From Bacteroidales bacterium (GTDB lineage: Bacteria > Bacteroidota > Bacteroidia > Bacteroidales > P3), in contig JAFWOP010000087.1 of NCBI GenBank assembly GCA_017545365.1, positions 1 to 35,085 on the forward strand: 35,085 nt of DNA. Direction: 5' to 3'. Position numbers and translations under genes: made by a program. Below the pieces are notes generated by a model. It did no database searches. It was given only the letters and a program-made list of their open reading frames with translations, and had not been told where the DNA came from. Of this stretch, positions 22,296 to 29,770 are shown in pieces (position 1 is the first letter of the stretch; each line of letters begins with the position of its first letter).

Positions 22296-22327
22296 CAAAG
22301 ATACAAAAAAAATGACAACCAGCCAAA
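22296..22327 (-). promoter_or_regulatory. Promoter of the DUF59 gene
   Basis: On the minus strand TTTG (22324-22327), 20 bases, then TATCTTTG (22296-22303). It overlaps the radC terminator hairpin, whose loop supplies the TTTG. Confidence 0.78.
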
Positions 22328-22335
22328 TGGTTGCC
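22305..22335 (-). terminator. Terminator after radC
   Basis: On the minus strand GGCAACCA (22328-22335) pairs with TGGTTGTC (22314-22321) across a six-base loop and is followed by eight T residues after one A. One G-U pair is included. The hairpin shares its bases with the promoter of the next gene. Confidence 0.7.
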
Positions 22336-22368
22336 ATTTTTATCTGTTGATGAGCGGAAAATATCGGT

Positions 22369-23061
22369 CTACAGTCGTCCTTGCTCGCGATAGCTGTAGT
22401 AGACGCCGTCGCAGATGATGACGTGGTCGAGGAAGTGGAGACGCATGGTGTCGCAGGCCTTATGGACACGCTCGGTCAGACGGTCGTCGTCGCGGCTGGG
22501 ATGCGGATTGTTCGACGGGTGATTGTGGCAGAGGGCCAGCACGGTGGCATTCGAGAGCACCGCCTCCTTCATCATCACGCGAATATCGACGGCGGTTTCC
22601 GTAAGGCCCCCGTGGGATAGCTTCACGGCCTTGATGAGTCGGAAGTTCTGGTTCAGGAGCAGTACCCATGCCTCTTCCACGTCGAGGTCTTGCATGTGCG
22701 TGTGCATGTATTCATAGATGTCGACCGCCGATCCCATCTGCTTGCGCTCCTCTGCCTTCTCGCGTTGGCGGCGCTTGCCAAGTTCGCAGGCAGCCAGGAT
22801 GCTGATGGCCTTCGCCTCGCCGATGCCTTTGTAGTCGCAGAGTTCGTGAATGGACTTCTTCCCCAGCGTGTTCAGGTTGTTCTGGCAGTCGGCCAACACT
22901 TTCTTCATGAGGTCGACGGCACTTTCATGTGTAGACCCCGACCCAATCAGAATGGCCAGCAGTTCTGCATCGCTGAGTGATTCTGGTCCGAGGTCGCGCA
23001 GTTTCTCTCGCGGTCGGTCTTCCTCAGCCCATTGGCTGATGCTCAGTTTGTTTGTTTCCAT
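22369..23061 (-). CDS. radC: RadC family JAB-domain protein
   Basis: The protein has 230 residues from the ATG at 23061 (METNKLSISQWAEEDRPREK); the frame runs further upstream only through the serpin end. The N-terminal UPF0758 helix-hairpin-helix part contains LLAILIGSG and the C-terminal JAB metal-binding motif is HNHPSNNPHPSRDD. The name comes from a DNA-repair phenotype that was later disputed; the domain suggests a metalloprotease or nuclease. It lies 22 bases after the serpin gene and is probably cotranscribed with it. Confidence 0.92.
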   Translation of the reverse strand: METNKLSISQWAEEDRPREKLRDLGPESLSDAELLAILIGSGSTHESAVDLMKKVLADCQNNLNTLGKKSIHELCDYKGIGEAKAISILAACELGKRRQREKAEERKQMGSAVDIYEYMHTHMQDLDVEEAWVLLLNQNFRLIKAVKLSHGGLTETAVDIRVMMKEAVLSNATVLALCHNHPSNNPHPSRDDDRLTERVHKACDTMRLHFLDHVIICDGVYYSYREQGRL

Positions 23062-23083
23062 CGTTAGTATTTCGTTATGCAGG

Positions 23084-24517
23084 TTATTCTCCGTAGTAAG
23101 TTCCGATGAACAGAATGGCACCCGTGAAGTTGTCTTTGATGACGTAAAGGAACGGGCGCGTGGCATGGAACGTGCAGTTGCGGTATTGCGGCGGACGAGC
23201 AGCACCGACAAGGAAACTTTGCTCGGTGACGGCGGCGGTCTTTGTGCCGGTCTCGTTGACTTCAATCTTGGCCTTCTGCTTCATTTCCGATACGTAGACA
23301 GGCACGCCGGGCTTGACATGTGCCAGCCGGCTATAGTCGGCCAGACGGGCATCGAACATCGAACGCACGCCCAGTTGCTGCATCACAGGGATGAGCGGTA
23401 GTTCCACTTCGGTCTCAAAGCGTGGGAACAAGACGTCGACACGGCAGGTGGCACTCTTCTTCCATGTGGCTTGGCACTCGTCGTAGCTGATGTTGCTGAG
23501 CAGTTGGTCGAGACTGCTGTCCTCATCGGGAAGCAGCACTTCCATGCTGCAACCATCCGTGTAGGGCATGGTCAGCATCGAATAGCCTTTTCCTTCGCCA
23601 TAGCGGAAAAGATGCTTTTGGTGCATCAGCGGAAGCTTGACTGACTTTCCATTTGCTAGTGTGAAGTCTTTCTGGCGCGTGTCGTCGGCATCAAAAATGT
23701 CACTCCACTGGCTCTCGAAGTAGACTGCGTTCAGGGCTGTAAGCAATGTGCTGGGGTCAATCTCGTCGACCATCTGGGGTATCATGCCTCGTGTCTGGCT
23801 GTTGCACCAATCGTTCACGCTCTTCACCTTCAGGTCGTTGCTGATCCATGCTTGATAGTCCTCGACCGCCTGACGGCGGAAATCATCCTTCAACGGCCAC
23901 TTGGGGTTCACAAATAGGGCATTGGCCATGCTGAAACACGAGCCGCCGCCGTCGCCGGTGAGGTAGGGAATCAGCTTTTTGTAGAACGCATTGGCCGCCT
24001 CCGGCTGGCAATCCAGGAGTTGGCAGACCTCGCTTTGTGTCAGACCTGCTGCTCCGTTGTTGGTCATGCTGAGCAGACAGGTGATGCTCAAAGGTGAGAG
24101 CACTATGTTCTTCTGCTTGTTGACGGCCTTTAGGAAACGGAACGAAAGGTCGTTGATGGCGTGAAGGTTGGATTTATCGTTGTCGGTCAACTCAATTCGG
24201 AGGAATTTACGATGGGGGACATCCGCATTACCATCGTCCAAGACGATGAGCATGTCTTGCTGGACTTTCATTCGCTTATTGGGGAAACCAATGAAAATGG
24301 CTTCCACCTCGGCCTGCATGTCGGGCACCTCAATGGAGAACTGCCCGTCAATATTCGTAACCACTGCCGACTTCTTGTTGCCGACGACGCGCACGGTGGC
24401 TCCGATGACAGGCTGGCTGTCAGATGAATCAATGACTCGACCCCGGATGGTCACTTGTGCATCGGCCACTCCCGAAATGAAAAGGAGTAGCCATAAAAGT
24501 AGAAGTTTATGCCGCAT
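23084..24517 (-). CDS. Secreted serpin with N-terminal carboxypeptidase-regulatory-like domain
   Basis: From the ATG at 24517 the protein has 477 residues. A signal peptide (MRHKLLLLWLLLFISGVADA) is followed by a beta-sandwich of the CarboxypepD_reg type (VTIRGRVIDSSDSQPVIGAT...GQFSIEV, about residues 22-90). Then comes a full serpin fold: ALNAVYFESQW, the hinge KIEVNETGTKTAAVTEQS, and the C-terminal ATRPFLYVIKDNFTGAILFIG. Serpins trap serine or cysteine proteases; the small-residue hinge suggests a working inhibitor. The likely target is a host or gut-bacterial protease outside the cell. Confidence 0.92.
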   Translation of the reverse strand: MRHKLLLLWLLLFISGVADAQVTIRGRVIDSSDSQPVIGATVRVVGNKKSAVVTNIDGQFSIEVPDMQAEVEAIFIGFPNKRMKVQQDMLIVLDDGNADVPHRKFLRIELTDNDKSNLHAINDLSFRFLKAVNKQKNIVLSPLSITCLLSMTNNGAAGLTQSEVCQLLDCQPEAANAFYKKLIPYLTGDGGGSCFSMANALFVNPKWPLKDDFRRQAVEDYQAWISNDLKVKSVNDWCNSQTRGMIPQMVDEIDPSTLLTALNAVYFESQWSDIFDADDTRQKDFTLANGKSVKLPLMHQKHLFRYGEGKGYSMLTMPYTDGCSMEVLLPDEDSSLDQLLSNISYDECQATWKKSATCRVDVLFPRFETEVELPLIPVMQQLGVRSMFDARLADYSRLAHVKPGVPVYVSEMKQKAKIEVNETGTKTAAVTEQSFLVGAARPPQYRNCTFHATRPFLYVIKDNFTGAILFIGTYYGE

Positions 24518-24547
24518 AGCTATATTACTCTTTTCCCTTTTTCCCTG

Positions 24548-24578
24548 CAAAAATACGAATAAGTGAGCGAAATACAAA
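24548..24578 (-). promoter_or_regulatory. Promoter of serpin-radC
   Basis: On the minus strand TTTG (24575-24578), 19 bases, then TATTTTTG (24548-24555), 30 bases before the serpin ATG. Confidence 0.72.
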
Positions 24579-24605
24579 AGAAAAGCCAAAGTTTTTGATT
24601 GGGAG

Positions 24606-24637
24606 CTATGTAGAATCTGACCCAGAAAATGTAGGGA
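24606..24637. repeat. 32-nt sequence shared with the ECF upstream region (copy 2)
   Basis: Partner of 20240-20271, with 26 of 32 positions identical. Its last nine bases (ATGTAGGGA) are also the left end of the palindromic element at 24629-24737, so the shared sequence may be part of an element border. Confidence 0.5.
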
Positions 24638-24737
24638 AAGGCTACGGGTAGGCGAGTGAAGTGAGGGAATCGCGGCGTGCCGCGTTATGGGTTTCGCTTT
24701 CCTACCTCCAATAACGCGGCACGCCGCGTCCCTACAT
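24629..24737. repeat. GC-rich palindromic element at the 3' end of the RT gene
   Basis: Outer ATGTAGGGA (24629-24637) and TCCCTACAT (24729-24737) and inner CGCGGCGTGCCGCGTTAT (24671-24688) with its exact reverse complement (24711-24728) form nested inverted repeats. The last ATG codon and the TAG stop of the RT gene lie within the right border. The inner arms are themselves nearly palindromic (CGCGGCGTGCCGCG). No transposase is present. Confidence 0.75.
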
Positions 24738-25943
24738 GGTAGCACCATTTTTGTAGGCATAGTATTCATTCACCAAACTCTTGTACCCCAGTTGTTTCAG
24801 TTTGGCATAGTCGGTTCTGAAGTTGGATTTGCTGTGTTTCCCAGTTGCGAGGTACCGGATGTTTTGCTGGAGGTAATGGTCGATTTCTTTCAGGCCGTCG
24901 GTTTGGTTAATGACAGGGAAGAACCACCTAGACCAAGTGAGAGCATCGGCGTCGTCGGTTTCAAAGAACTTCCGATTGAAATGGTTGATGAGTCCTTTCA
25001 TTGCCTTCTCGGGCTCAACGTGCTTCGTGTTGCGCCAGCGCAGAAGCGCTCTTGCCGCCCGTCGGATTTTCCCTTTCATCTTCTTTTTGGCTGCCTCCGA
25101 GATGTCTATGCTGTGACCGTGGCACTTGAAGCCAAGAAACTCGTAGGCTTCGTCGGGCGAATAGATTCGTTCCTTGTCAGGGTTTACTTCCAACCGGTAT
25201 TGCTTCAGATATTCCTTGATTTGCTGCTTATATTCCAAAAGAGTCTCAAGGTCAGGGGCGAATAAGATGATGTCATCGGAATAGCGGGCATAGACGACGC
25301 CTGCATCATGGAAGTGTTTGTCCACCTCTTTTAAATATACATTGGCTAGGAAAGGGGAGGTGGGCGTTCCTGCCATCACACCATGATTTTCATGAATCGT
25401 CTCACCGTTATAAACCGCGCAGTCGTTGAGCAACATCTCCTTGAAAAAACGATAGAGAAGAGGGTCGTCGGCCATCATCTCTTCGAGCATCGGGAGCAGA
25501 ATGTCGATGGAGATGGAATTGAAATAATCGTGGATGTCGACTTTGTATGCCCACATCTTCTGTTCCGCTATGGCGTTGTTGATGTATAGGACGGCATCCC
25601 GAACTTTCATGCCTCGGCGGAACGCATAGCAGTTGGGAGCAAAAAAGCCGTCGTAGTCATAGAGTTTAAAGGCAATAACCTTGAGCACCATCATCTCCTC
25701 AGGCGCAAAGCTATACACCACCCGCTTCTTTCCCGTGCCCATCTTGTTGATGATTTTCTTCGTGGGCATGCCCAGACCTTCGCCCTGCATCAGCTTTTGT
25801 ACAAGCTGGAGATACTGTTCCCTTTCTACGAAACGATCGGCTTCATAGAACTCATGCCAGGTGAAACGGCCTTTCAACAGCCGATAAGCGATGAACTCAT
25901 CCCAGACGTCTTGTCTGGACAATTGTGTGATGATGCTCTCCAT
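24732..25943 (-). CDS. Orphan reverse transcriptase (RNA-directed DNA polymerase)
   Basis: From the ATG at 25943 (MESIITQLSRQDVWDEFIAY) the protein has 403 residues. RT motifs are in order: YKVDIHDYFNSI (catalytic Asp), GVMAGTPTSPFLANVYLKEVD, YARYSDDIILF (YSDD, where YADD is usual) and FLGFKCHG. A basic C-terminal region (KKMKGKIRRAARALLRW and TGKHSKSNFRTDYAKLKQL) replaces a maturase/HNH part, and no group II intron, retron msr/msd or diversity-generating repeat pair was seen. It is probably one of the unassigned or defence-type bacterial RTs. A small gene (26097) lies 153 bases upstream on the same strand. The stop codon lies in a palindromic element. Confidence 0.88.
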   Translation of the reverse strand: MESIITQLSRQDVWDEFIAYRLLKGRFTWHEFYEADRFVEREQYLQLVQKLMQGEGLGMPTKKIINKMGTGKKRVVYSFAPEEMMVLKVIAFKLYDYDGFFAPNCYAFRRGMKVRDAVLYINNAIAEQKMWAYKVDIHDYFNSISIDILLPMLEEMMADDPLLYRFFKEMLLNDCAVYNGETIHENHGVMAGTPTSPFLANVYLKEVDKHFHDAGVVYARYSDDIILFAPDLETLLEYKQQIKEYLKQYRLEVNPDKERIYSPDEAYEFLGFKCHGHSIDISEAAKKKMKGKIRRAARALLRWRNTKHVEPEKAMKGLINHFNRKFFETDDADALTWSRWFFPVINQTDGLKEIDHYLQQNIRYLATGKHSKSNFRTDYAKLKQLGYKSLVNEYYAYKNGATM

Positions 25944-26096
25944 GAGAAAAAGAGAAAAAGGGGAAAAGTTTGAATTAGCAAAATTGCTATTCACAAGAGG
26001 ATACCTTGCCCTGCCAGCCTGCAAAACATGAAATGTGGACAAGGCTGCCTCCTTTGCAGGCACAGTCTTGCTGCATCCCCTTTTTCTATCTTTTAT

Positions 26097-26597
26097 TTAA
26101 TTAAGGAACTTGCGGATGCGTTCAATCACGTAGTTCCGTTCGTTGGGCATCTGCGTGTAGAAGTTGATGTAGGGAAGATCCAGCTTCTCTGCATACATCC
26201 TCGCAATCAGGTACTTCACGTTTGAATCATGACTATGGCCGCTGCCGAGCATGACCACAGCCTTGGCTTTGCCGTCAGCTTCGAGCACAAAAGAGTAGGG
26301 CTGACCCCACTCGGCCTTGTAGGCCTGGGTAGGGCGAGTCGTATAAAGCTGGGCTTCGTCGTTGGCGAATCCAACCAGATCGGTTACGGGCACATTTTCG
26401 CGAATGGTGTACGATGAGAAATTCCTCAGCAAGATGTCCCTGAAATACGATTCCCACTCAGCAGGTGTTCTCTCCACGGCTTGTGGAAAACGGTACTGTG
26501 AAGGGGACGCTTGCCGCGCTTCCCGCCTTTCGTTGTAATAGTCTAAGTCGTCCTGGCCAGCACCAAATAGCTTCAATAAGATTTTTAATAGGCTCAT
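26097..26597 (-). CDS. Small protein of unknown function upstream of the RT
   Basis: I do not recognise this 166-residue protein with confidence. It begins MSLLKILLKLFGAGQDDLDY and has no signal peptide. The C-terminal half, VTDLVGF, then YSFVLEADGKAKAVVML and later KYLIARMYAEKLDLPYINFY, has the beta-alpha rhythm of DUF2726 or PD-(D/E)XK nuclease-like domains, with E-D-K residues in the right area, but the active site is not convincing. It is the only gene co-directional with and close to the RT, so it may be a partner. Confidence 0.65.
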   Translation of the reverse strand: MSLLKILLKLFGAGQDDLDYYNERREARQASPSQYRFPQAVERTPAEWESYFRDILLRNFSSYTIRENVPVTDLVGFANDEAQLYTTRPTQAYKAEWGQPYSFVLEADGKAKAVVMLGSGHSHDSNVKYLIARMYAEKLDLPYINFYTQMPNERNYVIERIRKFLN

Positions 26598-26658
26598 AGT
26601 TTTCTTTTTTATAGTTTACTTTATTTTATCAAGAAGATCTGAAAGTATATAAAAGTCA

Positions 26659-27852
26659 TTACTTATAGAAGTTCTTCTCGAAGGCGGTGAACTCGTCTTG
26701 GCGCAAGACGATGCGCTTCCACCAGGCTTTCAGGAAACCGAGGCCATAGCCCATGAGTTGGACGAAGGCGGCGGGAACAGAGAGCAGGCCCACGCGGAGA
26801 CTATGGTTCTTGCGGGTGGAGTCGATGCAGATGATGATGGCGTAGAGCAGTAGGGGCGACAGGGCCAGGGCAGCTACGACCAGTCCGATGTAGGTGACGA
26901 CGAGTCCCATGTTGCATCCGGGCTTGGAAGCGGAGAGGAGTCCGATGAGGGCAAAGACGAGTGCGACGAGGGCGATGAGTGACAGTAGCAGGACACCAAC
27001 GGTGAACACCATTGGGAGCATGTGTACGAGTTTCATCGTGCCAGGGTGGCGCTTCTCGAGGTTGATGCGGGCGATGCCAGAGTTGAACACCTGGCGGAAG
27101 AACTTCCGGAAGTCGGTGCGCCGTTTGTGCCACACCCATGCATCGGGCAGCAGGGCCGTCTTGTAGCCTGCTTCGACGATGCGGTAGGAGAAGTCGATGT
27201 CCTCGCCGAAGCGCATCTTCGAGAAACCGCCAAGCTGCTGATAGACTTCACGGCGGATACCCATGTTATACGAACGGGGATAGAACTTATCCAATGCCCC
27301 TTTCTTCTTTCCGCCACGAATGCCACCTGTGGTGAAGAACGAGGTCATCGAATAGCTGATGGCCTTCTGCACAGGTGTGAACGACGGGTGAGAGGCGTCG
27401 GGGCCGCCGAAGGCGGAGAAAGAAGCAGACCCTCCCCCCTGCCCCTCCCTGCGAGGGAGGGGAGTAGATACTCTTTCTGTTTGGTTTTCTTGCCGTAGAG
27501 GGATATTACTCCCCTCCCTCACAGGGAGGGGCAGGGGGTGGGTCTCCTTCTCCACCGCCTTCAGATAGCCAGGAGGAAGGACGACATCGGAATCGAGGAC
27601 GATGAGCCATTCGCCCGATGCTCGCTCGGCGCCGTAGTTACGGCTCTGGCCGGGTCCGCTATTGCGCTTCATGAAATACTTCAGGTCGAGTTGCTCTTTG
27701 TATTTTCGACACACGTCATCGCATGGGACACTCGAGCCATCCTCCACGATGATGACTTCAAAATCCTTTACTTCCTGCTGGCAGAGGCTCTGCAGCAGTT
27801 CGTCCACCTCGTCGGGACGGTTATAAACGGGTACAATGATGGAGTATTTCAT
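26659..27852 (-). CDS. Membrane-anchored family 2 glycosyltransferase
   Basis: From the ATG at 27852 (MKYSIIVPVYNRPDEVDELL) the protein has 397 residues. The GT-A fold shows VIIVEDGS, SGPGQSRNYGAE, LDSDVVLP (DxD), and GEDIDFSYRI, and VWHKRRTDFRKFFRQVF follows. Three to four C-terminal transmembrane segments lie between about residues 295 and 385. It probably transfers a sugar in surface polysaccharide or glycolipid synthesis at the inner membrane. A 39-codon GC-rich repeat (27428-27544) is inserted in frame between the DxD region and the VQKAISYS segment. Donor and acceptor cannot be read. Confidence 0.88.
   Translation of the reverse strand: MKYSIIVPVYNRPDEVDELLQSLCQQEVKDFEVIIVEDGSSVPCDDVCRKYKEQLDLKYFMKRNSGPGQSRNYGAERASGEWLIVLDSDVVLPPGYLKAVEKETHPLPLPVREGSNIPLRQENQTERVSTPLPRREGQGGGSASFSAFGGPDASHPSFTPVQKAISYSMTSFFTTGGIRGGKKKGALDKFYPRSYNMGIRREVYQQLGGFSKMRFGEDIDFSYRIVEAGYKTALLPDAWVWHKRRTDFRKFFRQVFNSGIARINLEKRHPGTMKLVHMLPMVFTVGVLLLSLIALVALVFALIGLLSASKPGCNMGLVVTYIGLVVAALALSPLLLYAIIICIDSTRKNHSLRVGLLSVPAAFVQLMGYGLGFLKAWWKRIVLRQDEFTAFEKNFYK
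27428..27544. repeat. 117-bp GC-rich inverted repeat inserted in frame in the glycosyltransferase gene
   Basis: The left arm (27428-27466) and right arm (27507-27544) are near-perfect reverse complements of about 38 bases, each with a CCCCTCCCTG/AGGGAGGGG palindrome. The 117 bases equal 39 codons, and the reading frame is open through it. It encodes HPLPLPVREGS and STPLPRREGQGGGS, the same style as the lpxH insertion. Confidence 0.87.
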
Positions 27853-27892
27853 GATTACATTATTAAATAATAGGTAAATACAGGAAAAAGAT

Positions 27893-27985
27893 AATAGTGA
27901 ATAGCAAGTAGTCAGGATGACGGTCAGATACAAGTCTTGACAGCAATCATGAACTATTCGCTATTCACTATCAACTATACGCTAG
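27893..27985. repeat. Imperfect inverted repeat between efp and the glycosyltransferase
   Basis: ATAGTGAATAGC near 27893 recurs inverted as GCTATTCACTAT (27960-27971), and the sequences inside continue to match imperfectly. The same TAGTGAATAG...TCATGATT text forms the arms of the four-helix-bundle cassette at 31884-32344. This copy is short and has no gene. Confidence 0.5.
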
Positions 27986-27990
27986 GAGTC

Positions 27991-28557
27991 TTACTCCTTC
28001 ACGCGCTGCAGGTAAGAACCGTCGCGGGTGTCGACCAGCACGAGCTCGCCCTCGTCGATGAACAGGGGCACGCGGATCTCAACACCTGTCTCCAGCGTAG
28101 CGGGCTTCAGGGTGTTGGTGGCGGTGTCGCCCTTGATGCCGGGCTCGGAGTGAGTCACGCGCAGCGTGGTCTTCACGGGCATCTCAGCATAGAGGATGGT
28201 GTTGGTGTCGGCATCGCTGACCACTTCCACTACGTCGCCTTCCTTCATGTAGTCGACGCCAGTGATGAGGTCCTTGGCGATGGGAATCTGGTCGTAGGTC
28301 TCCTGATTCATGAAGATGTAGTCCTGACCCTCCAGATAGAGATACTGATAGGCGCGGCGCTCAACGCGAACGTCCTCGAGCGACTCACCGATGTTGAAGC
28401 GCTTCTCCAGCACGCGGCCGCTGACGACGTCCTTCAGCGTGGTGCGCATAATGGTATTTCCCTTACCCGGCTTCACATGCAGGAAGTCGATGCAGAAATA
28501 CAGCTTGCCATCCATGCGGATGCAAGTTCCTTTCTTGATGTCTTGTGATTTAATCAT
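27991..28557 (-). CDS. efp: Translation elongation factor P
   Basis: The protein has 188 residues, the normal length. The three beta-barrel domains are recognisable: KPGKGNTIMRTTLKDV with the loop Lys in domain I, YLYLEGQDYIFMNQETYDQI in domain II, and the C-terminal signature KPATLETGVEIRVPLFIDEG. EF-P relieves ribosome stalling at consecutive prolines. It lies divergent from rpmH across a shared 206-base promoter region. Confidence 0.96.
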   Translation of the reverse strand: MIKSQDIKKGTCIRMDGKLYFCIDFLHVKPGKGNTIMRTTLKDVVSGRVLEKRFNIGESLEDVRVERRAYQYLYLEGQDYIFMNQETYDQIPIAKDLITGVDYMKEGDVVEVVSDADTNTILYAEMPVKTTLRVTHSEPGIKGDTATNTLKPATLETGVEIRVPLFIDEGELVLVDTRDGSYLQRVKE

Positions 28558-28615
28558 TGCTTATTTTTATCTTAAAATGTTGTATAAAAGTCGGATATGT
28601 AGCCCAAAATCGCTG

Positions 28616-28623
28616 CAAAGATA
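28616..28623 (-). promoter_or_regulatory. -7 box of the efp promoter
   Basis: TATCTTTG on the minus strand, 58 bases before the efp start. The region about 20 bases upstream is T-rich but lacks an exact TTTG. Confidence 0.6.
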
Positions 28624-28674
28624 CAAATAAAATATAAAAAATCGCAGTTTTTATGACGAAAATTCGCGTAATTC

Positions 28675-28705
28675 TTTGTTATTTCGAAAATTATGCGTAC
28701 TTTTG
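28675..28705 (+). promoter_or_regulatory. Promoter of rpmH
   Basis: TTTG (28675-28678), 19 bases, then TACTTTTG (28698-28705), 58 bases before the rpmH ATG, divergent from the efp promoter. Confidence 0.75.
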
Positions 28706-28763
28706 CACCCCAAAGCGTGAAAACGTGGAAAGAAATTCAACAAAATAAAACGATAATAGAACA

Positions 28764-28919
28764 ATGAAAAGAACATTTCAGCCCCACAACCGTCGCCGCG
28801 TGAACAAGCATGGTTTCCGCGAGCGCATGGCAACGAAGAATGGTCGTCGCGTGCTGGCTTCTCGCCGCGCCAAAGGCCGCAAGAAGTTGACCGTATCTGA
28901 CGAGAACCACGGAAAATAA
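28764..28919 (+). CDS. rpmH: 50S ribosomal protein L34
   Basis: A 51-codon ORF reads [20 protein letters not shown] and continues with the Arg/Lys-rich L34 signature ([14 protein letters not shown]), then SDENHGK. L34 is the small basic protein of the large ribosomal subunit. It has its own promoter and terminator here and is not next to rnpA or dnaA, as it would be in many other phyla. Confidence 0.97.
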   Translation: MKRTFQPHNRRRVNKHGFRERMATKNGRRVLASRRAKGRKKLTVSDENHGK

Positions 28920-28943
28920 AATTCCGTTCAAGCAAGCATGACG

Positions 28944-28985
28944 ACAAAAGGCAGCATGGGTAGCGATACCTTTGCTGCCTTTTGT
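28944..28985 (+). terminator. Terminator after rpmH
   Basis: ACAAAAGGCAGCA (28944-28956) pairs with TGCTGCCTTTTGT (28973-28985) in a 13-bp stem; the loop itself holds GGTA/TACC. The T-rich 3' arm gives the tail. Confidence 0.75.
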
Positions 28986-29016
28986 TTGCACAGAAATGCA
29001 AAAAGTGCGCAATAAT

Positions 29017-29048
29017 TTTGGTATTGCGCGCGGTTTTCATTATCTTTG
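29017..29048 (+). promoter_or_regulatory. Promoter of the PASTA-rluD-ddl operon
   Basis: TTTG (29017-29020), 20 bases, then TATCTTTG (29041-29048), 24 bases before the ATG at 29073. Confidence 0.78.
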
Positions 29049-29072
29049 CACCATAAAACTAAGAATGAATCA

Positions 29073-29759
29073 ATGAAGACATCGGAGTTTTTCGGAAAAT
29101 TCAAAAGCGGCTACCTGTGGGGCAACCTGCTGGCCATGGCGCTGCTGGTGGCGCTGCTGGTGTTCGGCGTGGGGTATGCGCTCGACGTCTACACCCACCA
29201 CGGCGAGAGCCTGACGGTGCCCAGCGTGAAGCACAAGAAGTATAAGGATGCCGAGCGCATCCTGGACGACCTGGGCCTCATCGTGATGGTGGGCGACACG
29301 GGCTACGTGAAGACGCTGCCCCCCGACGTGGTGCTGGAACAATCGATAGAACCCGGCGAGCACGTGAAGTCGGGCCGCATCATCTACCTGACGGTGAACG
29401 CGCTGACAACGCCCACCATCACGCTGCCCGACATCATCGACAACAGTTCGTTGCGCGAAGCAATGGCAAAACTCTCAGCAATGGGCTTCAAACTGGCCAT
29501 GCCACAGTTCGTGTCGGGCGAGCGCGAATGGGTCTACGGTGTGCTGGTGAACGGCAAGCACGTGGCCACGGGCGACAAGATTTCGGTGGAGGACTCGCTG
29601 GTCATTCAAGTAGGCAACGGCCTGCGCGACATTAGCGACTCGGTGAACTATATCGACCCGATCTATCCTGAGGAAGAAGAGGAAGACGAGATTGACGAAT
29701 TTGAGGCCGTAGGGGCAGAGAAGACCAGCGAGCCGACAACGACTAACGCTACAGAATAA
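29073..29759 (+). CDS. PASTA domain membrane protein
   Basis: The protein has 228 residues. One transmembrane helix (WGNLLAMALLVALLVFGVGYA is its core, about residues 16-36) is followed by two PASTA modules: LTVPSVKHKKYKDAERILDD (about 47-115) and ITLPDIIDNSSLREAMAKL (about 118-185), and then an acidic tail (PEEEEEDEIDEFEA). PASTA modules bind peptidoglycan or lipid II-like ligands on the outer face of the inner membrane. No kinase or penicillin-binding domain is attached. It starts an operon with rluD and ddl, so a role in envelope synthesis is likely. Confidence 0.9.
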   Translation: MKTSEFFGKFKSGYLWGNLLAMALLVALLVFGVGYALDVYTHHGESLTVPSVKHKKYKDAERILDDLGLIVMVGDTGYVKTLPPDVVLEQSIEPGEHVKSGRIIYLTVNALTTPTITLPDIIDNSSLREAMAKLSAMGFKLAMPQFVSGEREWVYGVLVNGKHVATGDKISVEDSLVIQVGNGLRDISDSVNYIDPIYPEEEEEDEIDEFEAVGAEKTSEPTTTNATE

Positions 29760-29770
29760 GACCACACATC

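Noticed and set aside
25944..26096. Diversity-generating template repeat or retron msr/msd next to the RT
   Set aside because: No pair of near-identical repeats with A-specific differences, no variable-protein gene, and no convincing msr-msd fold could be seen.
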